Positions 24,901 to 36,900 of a DNA stretch of 64,000 nt are shown here, piece by piece (position 1 is the first letter of the stretch; every line of letters begins with the position of its first letter). The notes beneath the pieces are model-generated. The model was not told the DNA's origin. It made no database searches and saw only the letters and a list, made by a program, of their open reading frames with translations. Source of the DNA: Protonemura montana (taxonomy: Eukaryota; Arthropoda; Insecta; Plecoptera; Nemouridae); NCBI GenBank assembly GCA_947568835.1, contig OX387606.1, forward strand, positions 2,542,001 through 2,606,000, in the 5' to 3' direction. Made by a program: the position numbers and the translations under genes.

Positions 24901-27900
24901 TGGTGAGGACATAAGGCCATCTAGAAGATGGGTTCTATAAATGTGTCTCTCTAGAGCCGTGATTAGTAATCAAAATAGCGTGGATAAATGATTGTTTTAG
25001 GCTCATGTCTACTTGATGTAATCTTAGCACTAGTTTTGACAAAAACTATTTGAACTGGGTTTTGAATGCTAAGTGAAGAACAACTAAATTTCCCAGCGTT
25101 TCGTAACTTGTGCCTGTTACTTCTTCAAGGGTTAGAGCAGTCCTGACAATTTTCCGATAACAAAAGATCAAAGTAATAATTTTGTGTGGTTCATTTGTTT
25201 TCGAAAAAATTGTCAGGACTGCTTTCACACTTGATAAAGTAACAGGTACAAGTTACGAAACGTTGGGAAATTTAGTTGCCCTTTACTTAGCATTCAAAAC
25301 CCAGTTCAAATAGTTTTTCTTAACACTAGCTCATAATTATGACAACGCAAAGCGATAGCAAGGCTAAGCTTAGCTAAGCTCGGGCAACGCTAGCCTTTGT
25401 CAGGCAGCGCCGACAAAGCATAGCGAGAGTATAGAAATTGTTTCAATGTTTTTCACCTTTTGGCACAGCTTCCTCCCAAAGTAACGTACCCAACTTTTTC
25501 GTTACCAATCAACCCTAAGCTGGATTCCAGTCACCAATTCGATTACAGAAATTGTCAATTTCTGAACACTTTGTAATCTCCGATTGAAATAACTTCTTCA
25601 TCTTTTCACGCCGCGCATTTATATGACTTCGCTGAAACTTAATTAATTTAAAAGCAAACTTTAAAAGAATTTACATTCATTAAAAAGAAAATTGTCAAGA
25701 CAGCTCTTACCCTTGATAAAGTAACAGGTACAAGTTACGAAACGTTGGGAAATTTAGTTGTTCTTCACTTAGCATTCAAAACCCTTTTTAAATGTTTTTT
25801 TGCTAAAACTAGTGATAAAGTTAGATGAAGTAGACATGAGTCTAAAAACTATCATAATGATTTTGTTCCCAACAAAACATGCTGGAGTGAATTGAGGCTC
25901 TAATTGCAGTGAATTGTAGCGATCGCCTGGGTTAAGCAAGTGAAGTGTGCGTTCAACTGTCTCTTCAAAGTGCGTGTGTTGTCTGCGCAGGTGCTGCGAG
26001 TCCCTGCAGCACGCACGCGTGTGATTTCGGTGCGAAGTGCGTAGTCCACGCCGGAGTTGCGCAATGCGAGTGCGAGCTTTGTCCGCTAGAGTTCGCGCCG
26101 GTCTGCGGCTCGGACGGAGTCACTTACAACAACCTCTGCACGCTGCTGCGCGAGGGATGCCAACATCGTCGCGTTTTACGCATGCTCTACGACGGACTGT
26201 GCAGTGAGTACCGAGACTAGAAGACATGCCAGGCTGAACCCGGTGTACACGACTCTTCGTTTCATTGCAATATCAAAAATGTAATATTTTTTATTTATTA
26301 AAATATCAATTATGTCGTGGATAACATTTAAGCCAACTTATAGCCGGAATGGAAACTTTGAAAGAAGACCAACTGGTCCCCCAGTAAGGACTATAATAGC
26401 CGTCAATTCCAAACAATACCAAAAAGAAAAAAAAACTAAAAAACTGTTATAGAAAGTCACTCTTTAAATGTCCCAAATGACCCCCGTCACCCTTTTTTTG
26501 CCTTAAAACTTAAAACAAATTCATTCAATTTTTGAATCCGCAAGTATATAGGTACATAAGATGTCCAAACAAAGCAAAAAAGTTGGCTACAAATTTAAAA
26601 AATGTACCAAACTGCACCCCTAAAAATAGCCCAAACTTGCCCCACGGGAGTAAAAAATCTCCTGTAAGCAATTTAAAGTTTAAATTTCAAAAGGTTTCAA
26701 AAAGTTATACAGACATAAAGACTCGAGTTTTTGAAGAAACTCACTGACAGGTTTATTAGACTTTTCAAAGTGAGGTTGAAAAATGTATGTAAATGAAATG
26801 AATGAATGAAATGTAAACTACTCTCGCTAGTTTGGTTTTCAAGGATTGGTGACCTAACAGCGTTAGATGGACGTGACATGAGTTGGGCCGGGTTAAGTTC
26901 TCCCAAAGACGCGACTGGAGGTCATAAAGGACAAAAGTGACTCGTTGAAGTCTTTGGTCATGACAACAAAGAAGGGAATTTGATTCGGAAAGTATTTATA
27001 GAAACCTGGTTCAATTAAGAAAACCGCAAAACGGGGACACTTCTTATAACTGGTCCAGACATGTGACGTTCTTCTTCAAAATGAGAAACTTCTTATCTTA
27101 AAAAAACTTGCTAAGCTCTTGACAGCTTTTGATTTATTCCTTCCAACACGCAAACAAAAGTTATTAGGTGCCGTTCATTCAGAAATATATATGTATACAG
27201 ATACATAATTGATACCCCAAGTTTGACGTTTCCTGGCACGTTGCTAGTTTGTTTTCTTGCATCGTCTGTTTAACGACGCACAAAAGGGTTGACAAGTTTC
27301 AAGTCTCCTCATCAGTATTCACGGACAGGCCAGACGGGGCTTGACAGCGCAAACTTTAGACCAACTTACCGCTAGGTTAGCCGCGTCGGCGCGTGGAACA
27401 AGTTTCTTTACGACGCAGCAAACTATCGAGCGTCTACGCTTCATCGATCAGCAACTAGACTTGCATCAGCACTGGCTGAAGTGAAGCAGTTTAGCTAACA
27501 GACCACCAGGTGGCGCTTGCGGTCCTTCTCATTAACAACTCCCTTTATAATTGGGTAATAAGGACCAAAATATCGGTACGTGTATTTCAATCGTTGCAAC
27601 TATTTGACCGTTAACAAGTCTCAAATGCGAGTTTTCTGCGAGAAATAACGAAATTCAATGTCCTAACACTCAGACGACTCAGACTTCACCTATCAGCAAC
27701 CGCCATGATCGTCAACACACTGCGGCATGTCTTTACATAGCCTTCACCGAACGGTTTGGCGTGTTGGAAACACCGGTTCTCGTTAGATCACCAAAGTTAA
27801 GCAACACTGCGCTGAGTCAGGTATTGGATGGGTGACAATCATACACATGACCAGTTCTGTTCGGGAGAGAGGTTGGAGGGATGAAAGTTAAGCAACACTG

Positions 27901-30900
27901 AGCTGGGTCTGGTATTGGATGGGTGACCATCATACACATGACCAGTTCTGTTCGGGAGAGAGGTTGGAGGGATGAAAGTTAAGCAACACTGAGCTGGGTC
28001 AGGTATTGGATGGGTGACCATCATACACATGACCAGTTCTGTTCGGGAGAGAGGTTGGAGGGATGAAAGTTAAGCAACACTGAGCTGGGTCTGGTATTGG
28101 ATGGGTGACAATCATACACATGACCAGTTCTGTTCGGGAGAGAGGTTTGAGGGATGAAAGTTAAGCAACACTGAGCTGGGTCTGGTATTGGATGGGTGAC
28201 CATCATACACATGACCAGTTCTGTTCGGGAGAGAGGTTGGAGGAATAAAAGTTAGAACAGTAACTTCATTCGTCTTGCTTATCAACCTCTTGACAGCATG
28301 GATTTGTGGAGGAATCCTGTTGTTCGTGTTGTACCGTCCTTCGGAAGGGGCGTTAAGTCGGTGGTCCCCTTGGTGCTCGTCGACAGGAGTAGGCTACGTG
28401 CCGGCACCGGGTTTCCCCTCCTCCCTTCTAGGCTAGGTTAGGTTCATCATCATCATCATCATCATCCACTCATTCACCGACGCCATTAGACCAGTGCCGC
28501 AGGGCCAGTTGTCAAAACAGTGCGTCGTTAAACACTACAAATAAAGGAATAAGTTTCGACACAGCCTAGCAACGGGTCTCTGAGACAAAGGTTTGTCTTG
28601 GTATGACCCTAGAATGCGCTGCAGTAAGCCACAGTTTGTCTACGACACAATGCAGACTTGTTAAATTTCACCAGCGAATAGTTTGAGGATTTACAGCTCT
28701 CCCGAGCCCCGCACGCATGTCTCCCAAAGTGATAGTTAAGCAAATTAGTTTGCTAACTTTGCAACATTGCTAATTAATAGTTTGCTGCCCTGGAGACCAC
28801 GTGGACGCCGAGTCGAGCCGAGTAGAGCCGAGTCAAGCCGAGTGGTGTTTTCTTGTGTGGCATTGCAGACAAACACCGAGTACTCTCGGGAAAACTGCTG
28901 GGTGCAGAATATAAATTGCTTCTTACAGCTACTGACTTAAGTTTAAAGGACGATATTCATAACGTTGAAGGATAAGCGTTAAAGAGCGAGATTGAGGTTG
29001 ATCAAAGCGTAGAAACTGTCAAAAAAATCGCAAAATCACATAAAAAATGCGCAAAGCTTACATTGATTTTACAAGAAAATAACGTCCGGTCAACTTCTTA
29101 ACCGACGTGTATTGTAATTGATGACAGGTCTAATCAAAATATTTTTTAAAGATAATACTAAGAAATGTTGTGTCAATAGGATGAAATCTTATTTAAATCG
29201 CAAACGCTTGCAATGCGCGGGGTATTTTATTATTAACAACACCATAACCGTCTCAAAAATTGATGCCCAAACGCGGACTCGACCCCGATCCCCACCTATC
29301 GCTCAGATTACTCTCATTCCGGCTGCATTATGCTATAAAGAATATTTCTGACAAAGCTTGACACAGATTTGTCGATAATTTAAGGAGTTATCTTTATTTA
29401 ATTATTTTAATTGTAGAAGTTTGCTAAGAAAGGTCGCCATCTGGTGACAGTCATCGGGATCTACGTGTTACCGGCTCGTTTGCTCGGCAGGACGCTACAG
29501 AATTTCGCTTGGACTCTGACTAATCTCGGTCTTACAAAGTGCTTGTACAAGTGCACTACAGGGCTGCCACCGGTCGTTTTGGATGTCATGTGCGACAACT
29601 GATATTTTTAAAAGACCACCAGTGAAAACTGTGACGCCACATTCCGTTAACTAGATGGCTTTTGTCTTGCCAAGATGTTTTGATCTTCAAGCAGTTGCAA
29701 AACGTTCTCACCATTTCCATCATCACAAGCTACGAAAATACTGTGCAAATAAAAACCGAAATTGAAATCACTCTTCTAAGCGGCAACAATGCAGCGGCAA
29801 CAATGCAGCGGCAACAATGCAGGGGCAACAATGATAGCTTGTGTTTTGTCTGTGATTCTAGATGGCTGTGAAGGCAGAAAGTGCGAACACTACGCCATCT
29901 GTGAGAGCGATGGCAACGGCAACTCGGAGTGCGTGTGTCCTGCTCCCTGCGAGTCGGTGAGCATGCGTGCAACGCGTATCAACAAGATTAAGCGCATCAC
30001 ACATTACTCACAATTATTGAAAAATCGAAGGTCTTTCTGTCATTTCCTTCCCGCTTCGTTTGCTGGCTGAATCGATACCAGACTGGTGTAGTTCTGGGGT
30101 AGACTGATTATATTACTGGACGAGTTTATCCCTGTCATACAAAACGCCCTCCTGCATTTCCTGTCCTGGCAAGACTGGAATCTCGACCAACACGGAGAGT
30201 TAAGTAACACTGCGCTGAGTCAGGTATTGGATGGGTGACCATCATACACATGACCAGTTCTGTTCGGGAGAAAGGTTGGAGGGATGAAAGTTAGTACAGC
30301 AACTTCACTCGCCTTGCTAATCAACCTCTCGACAGCATGGATTTGTGGAGGAATCCTGTTGTTCGCGTTGTACCGTCCTTCGGAAGGGACGTTAAGCCGG
30401 TGGTCCCCTTGGTGCTCTTCGATAGGAGTAGGCTACGTGCCGGCACCGGGTTTCCCCTCCTCCCTTCTAGGCTACGTTAGGTTCATCATCATCCTTATCA
30501 TCATCCACTCATTCACCGACGCCATTAGACCAGTGCCGCAGGGCCAGTCGTCAAAACAGTGCGTCGTTAAACATCACAAATCATTCAATCATACTTGGGG
30601 TTGGTTTTTGGGTGGTGTGTGACGGGGGCGGGGTAAAAGTATTCCGGTTACGAAGCAAAATTTTAAACTTAACCTTATTTACACCACCTGACTAGGTGAC
30701 TATTTCACCAACACCGTTAAAATCGTACCCACTACAGGAAGATATCAGGGCAGCCCTAAACTGGGCTTACAGACATTTAAAATGGCGTGGGATTCAACGA
30801 CGATCTTTAATAACGGTAAGCTTGTGTTGGTTGTGTGCGCAGTTTTCTGCGCCGGTCTGCGGCTCGGACGGCGTGACGTACAGCAACGAGTGCGAGCTGC

Positions 30901-33900
30901 GCGCGCATTCCTGCAGAGCGCAGCTGCCCCTGGTGGCCGTCTACAAGGGCGACTGCGGTGAGTCCCAGTGACACGTCACTTCAACATGGCCGCCGTGCCA
31001 TCCAGCGCCACGTGGCACGCTTTCATGGAAACTTTACTGAACCAAGATGGCCGCCTGCCTGTATTTTATAAGACTAACAAACGACCACTTAAATCGATTC
31101 CGTTTGCTGAACTTTAGAAACCTATCTTTAAAGTGTTTAATCTTGTAAAGTGGTCACCATGGAGTGACTGTCAAGCCATGGCCGTCATGTTGACAGTTTA
31201 TGGGAGGTTTGTTCGGGATTTTATTTCCGAAAATACAAAATACCTTCGTTTTTTAGTTATTGACTCTGATTATTTTATTTGGATGCATTTAGGAAGCTTG
31301 AACTAGGTAATTGTTACAATTTTGTGTGGTTCTTTTGTTATCGTAAAACTGTTAGGACTGCTCTTATTCTTGATAAATTAACAGGTGCAAGTTACGAAAC
31401 GTTGGGAAATTTAGTAGCCCTTCACTTAGCATTCAAAACCCAGTTGAAATAGTTTTTGTTAAAACTAGTGCTAAGTTTACATCAAGTAGACATGAGTCTA
31501 AAAACTATCTGATGAGAAGTTTTTAGTCGACTCTGGCTGTTGTGTATTGAGCCTGTATCCTACGCACGCGCAGACTTGTGCGTGTCAGTGCGTTGCACGC
31601 AGGGCGCACGCTGCGAGGCCGGGGAGTGCGTATGCCCGACTGACTGCACAGACGAGGCTGACGCTGAGCCACTCTGCGCATCCAACATGGCGACCTACCG
31701 TGGCGAGTGCGAGCTGCGCAAGGCGAGATGCGCAGACCGCGGCACTGCGCCTCTGACAGTTCTCTTCTACGGGGAGTGTCGCGACAAGCTGTCCCTGAGT
31801 GAGTCATAATTTAGAGGTTAAAAGCTGGCAACATATATCAACAAAAATATGACCTTAAACCATTGAATGTCGACAACTGATAAAATAGAACGGGTAAAGA
31901 TTGGAATAAAACAAAGAGAAGTGCAATGAAAGGTACTGAAATGTTTTTTTTTATTTTCAGAAGACATGTTAGAATTAGTAATAGTAAAAAGTTTTAGTAT
32001 TTTTTCTGCCACCTGTATGATACACGCAAATTGCAGTTTTTTCTTTGGAAAAAGTGAAATATACAAATAAATAAATGAAGCTAAGCAAAGCGTTTCATGC
32101 ACTTTTAATAAAATCAGTTGTTATTTTGTGCGTACGCGCCGCTCACGCACCATTTCTTGCAATAGCGTACGTCGATCACTCATTCCGGGAAAAGTTTGGT
32201 CTACTCTACATTTAAATTCAAGAAACACACGTTATTTTTACGTGTTGGTGAACATTTCATTTGGCAATGAAATTCAGCAGAACGTAGGTATATTCACAGA
32301 ATCTTATCATTTTGAAAAATAAATGCCAACTAGCTCATAATTATGACAACGCAAAGCGATAGCAAGGCTAAGCTTAGCTAAGCTCAGGCAACGCTAGCCT
32401 TTGTCAGGCAGCGCCGACAAAGCATAGCGAGAGTATAGAAATTGTTTCAATGTTGTTCGCCTTTTGGCACAGCTTCCTTGCTCCCTTCCCAAGAAAACAC
32501 ACGATCTAGAACAGCACCTGAATTCAATTGAGAGCGCACCCACATTTTTCTTTACAAATTAACCACTGAATACAACTAAATGCCCCATCGCTTGAAGGAC
32601 CATTTGTTTCCTCCACAAAGCAACCAACTTTGCTTGGCCTGTCTTTCAGCTCCCGCCACTTCGGCCAGCCCTCAGCCGGCGGCGGCGTCGACATCGCCCG
32701 CGCTCAACAACGCTCTGGACGCCGGCTTCGGTCTGGAGGTGCCATCCTCGGCACGAGACGCCTGTCGTGACGTGCGTTGTGACTTCGAGGTAAGCACTGA
32801 ACTGTCGCGTCCTTCTTGGCAATGTCAATCTTAGGATGCTTCCAGACCACGAATATTTTGCCACTTGTCCAATTGCCGTACACCGATTAAATAAGTAATC
32901 AAATAAATAATATTTACATTTGACCAGTCAAGATAAGATAGATAAGAAAGCGGCAAGATATATTACTGGTCTATTAGGACGTTGATAATCAGTACAATCC
33001 TGAAGATATATTACTGGTCTATTAGGACGTTGATAATCAGTACAATCCTGAAGATATATTACTGGTCTATTAGGACGTTGATAATCAATACAATCCTGAA
33101 GATATATTACTGGTCTATAAGAACGTTGATAATCAGTACAATCCTGGCAGTACAAACTGAATTCAGGATACCCACGAGGCTCAGGATTCCAGGACTCTGG
33201 CGGTGACATATTCTCCGAGCTATACCTAGCCTAGAAGGGAGGAGGGTAAACTCGGTGCCGGCACGTACCCAACTCCTTTTGAAGAGCACCAGGCTTAACG
33301 TCCCTTCCGAAGGACGGTACAACGCGAACAGCAGGATTCCTCCACAAATCCATGCTGTCGAGAGGTTGATAAGCAAGGCGAGTGAAGTTGCTGTCGAGAG
33401 GTTGATAAGCAAGGCAAGTGAAGTTGCTGTCGAGAGGTTGACAAGCAAGGCAAGTGAAGTTGCTGTCGATAGGTTGATGAGCAAGGCGAGTGAAGTTGCT
33501 GTCGAGAGGTTGATAAGCAAGGCAAGTGAAGTTGCTGTACTAACTCCGAACTCTCTCAGGCGAGCTGTGAGGTCAGCGCGGATGGACTGCCGCGCTGCGC
33601 TTGCCACTTCGACTGTGCGCAGCCTGGCACGCGCATCGTGAGCTCTCCTGTCTGCGCGTCCGACTTGAAGCTCTACGCGACGCTCTGCGACATGAAAATG
33701 GAGGCTTGTCTGCGCCAGGCCGAGCTGCGCCTGCGTCCACTGGACCTATGTCGAGGTGAGCTTGTGCAGGATAAGAATGTTTCCATCAGTAAGCGCTAGT
33801 TAAATGAGCGTAACGAGCGACGTGAACATTCCATTTCACTTCGAGGGAAAATCAACGCGCGTCGTATAGCACCCATGGGGCCGGTTTTTTCCCGGCATAT

Positions 33901-36900
33901 TGGAATGAAATCCTGATATTCAAATTGGAATCTCAGTTGCGCTGTCAACGTTCATTCAATTGTTTTTTATGAAGTCACACGAGAGTATTCTTAGCCTGTT
34001 GCATTAACGCCTCTTTCAGAGATTGTTGATGAAAGAGAATTTCAATGAGTATTCTTTGAAACACGTTCAACGTTTCTTGTTCTTAGGTAAAATCACAAAT
34101 TTCTTTCCACACAATTTCTGTTTAGTATTTAGTTACGCTTGAAACTGGCAGATGGCGACGCTTACTGGGGTTGAAATCAACATGGCGGACTTTTAGTTGA
34201 AATCTTATTTCATTTGCAAACGCTTGCAATGCGCGGGGTGTTTTGTTATTATGAACACTATAACCGTCTCAAAAATGTATGCCCAAATCAATAATAACAT
34301 GTCAATAATAATCAATAAAACAAATAATAAAAAATAGTGGACTGGTTGCCTACATTGGTCACTGGTCAGAGCATAGAGAAGTTTGTACAGCGAAGGAAAT
34401 GAACTGCATTGTCATGTTAAATATCTGCGCTTCTTGGAACTCTCATTTCGAAGATGCAACTCACAAATTTTGTTTATAGATTTGCTTTGCCTCTGCTTGT
34501 GTATTAATTAGAAGAGGAAATGAATCAAGTAATTTTGAGTCACAGCACTGACTTCGTGTGTTGGCTGCAGGAATGGAGGTCCGTGCCTGCAACGGCGGTA
34601 CGCCACTGGTGGACGAAGCTGGTCGCGAGACTGACTGCGGTCATGGCCCTGGTCGTCAAGACTGTCCACCCGGGACTTACTGTCATCAGACGCCACTCTT
34701 CGCAAAGTGCTGTCACAAAGGTAAGGCATCGAACTCGAGACATTAGGAGAATAATTCAACCTGGCCGGGAAATTAACCTCTCCTGTGTCCTGTCTCCACA
34801 ATTCTAGCACTACACTAGGATTAATTTGAGTTTGCTGCTTTCTGCGGTGTTTTGTACCAACCTAGAAAACATGATACCATGATGCTACTGTTAACTATCC
34901 GTTTTAAAAGCAGAAAACAATGTTTTGCTTTGGTTGAAACATTTAAAATTTCAGTAAAAATGAATATTTAATGAAAAACAATGAATATTAATCAACCAAA
35001 GATCGAATTTATATATTTTAGGTTACTTTTAACTTTTATCAGATTGGCATGCACCCAAGCTTGCAAACCGATCTTTGGCAGCCATTGCTAGAATCCGCTA
35101 GTGTACGGTATAGGTATTTAGCATTTAAGTCACTAGGACTTTTAGTTTTGTATTCTAGTTCTTAGTTTCCCGCAAATAAACTGACCAATTGACAAAGAAT
35201 TAAAATGCGAGATGTATTGCTCTTTCACAGTGTTGAGTAGGAACTTAACGGAAGTAACGCGTTCCTTGTAACGCGTTCTTTTTCGTGAACTTTCGCGGTA
35301 ACGCGTTCTTTTTTCTTGGTAGTAACGTAACGGAATAACCGTTCCTTTATACCAAGAACGTAAAACGACATTTACGTTCCCGTTAAAGTTCCTATTTTCG
35401 GCATTTTTGTGGGTATTTGGTATTTCATTTTTTAATCCTTTTGGGTATTTAAAAAAATAGATAAACTTGGCCATAAGACATGTCACATGTCAAAGTAAGT
35501 TAACGCTGCATTGTTCTCGACATCCCAAAGACTGAGTTCCTCTTTCCGTCCATGCGTCATGCATTTTGACAAAAAAAAACCCAAGATCACTGTACAGGTG
35601 TGGAGACTGGAGAAGCGATGAAGTGGGGTTCATCGTAAACAACTAATGAGCAATTAGCATCCTGAGGGAAGAGACATCCCCATCCCCCGAAGTATCTGCT
35701 CATCCCCCTACATTTAAATCTTTGCTTTGCCCGCGTCTCGTTCAGTTTACAGTCCTCACTCGTCCTGTGGTTTCAGTCCACGGTTTTCGCTATAGAGCCC
35801 TTAAACGTTTTACCATTCGAAAATGTTAAGCCTTTTTTTGTTGGAAGATCAAGACGGCATTGGCTCGAATTTTCGTGCCAAATGTCTTTTGTGTGTTCCG
35901 TTTCAAAAGTTTTGGTATAAGTCGAGAATTTTTAAGGAACTGAAATAGGAACTTAGTTCCTTTTGAGGAACTATTCAGTTCCTTTTTATTTTTAGGACCT
36001 GGAACTGAATTAAGTTCTTTTTTAAAAGGAACTTAATCAAGACTGCTCTTTCATAATTTCCTGATTAATTTTCAAACTCCCCAGTGAAGACTAGCTTTAT
36101 TATGCATTCAAAAGTTGGCAACATGTAGTTAGTAACGTCAGAGTCCACCAGGCTGTGGCAAGGTAAGACTAACGCGACTAATCCTGTTTGTCAGCTATCT
36201 TGATTTGACTTGATTGATCTTGCAGACGGCGTGGGCGGCGGCCTCGGAGGAGGCGTTGGCCCCGGTGGCTGTGACACGTCTTGGTTTGGGTGCTGCCCGG
36301 ACGGGAAGACGGCTGCGCAGGGTGCTGACGGCGCCGGCTGCCCCGCATCATGTGACTGTCATCGTCTTGGAACGCTGCCTGACGCCCCCTGTCCCCCACC
36401 TGGCTTGGATCAGTGCGCGTGCAAGCCGGGTGTTGGCGGGGAGCGCTGCGATCGCTGTGAACCAGGCTTCTGGGGCCTGCCGAAGATCAGCGAGGGCCGC
36501 CAGGGCTGCATTCGTACGTTGCGATAACTTTATGTTAGGTTAGGTTACACCCGACAGATTGGGAGCTTTATCTCTGACATTTCAGTCACGTGCCGTATAA
36601 TTCAGAGTTTCAATGCAAAATTAAAGAGAACAAACGAATCATAGTAAAAGAATGATCAACAGTGTCGTGATCATTTTTCTAAGAAGTTGTCTTTGATTAG
36701 CAAGCCGAGTTAAACAGTCTTTTGTTAACTCTGAAACGATAGGTCAGTAGAGCCTGTGTCATGAGAGTGGAGTACTCCGGACCTCCAAACAATGACTTGC
36801 ATATAGTTTAGGTAATTAGAGTTGGTTTTATTTCTAATAATAATAATAATGGTTTTGTTAGCGACTTAGGACTATACACAATCAATTGCACTGTTCGGTG

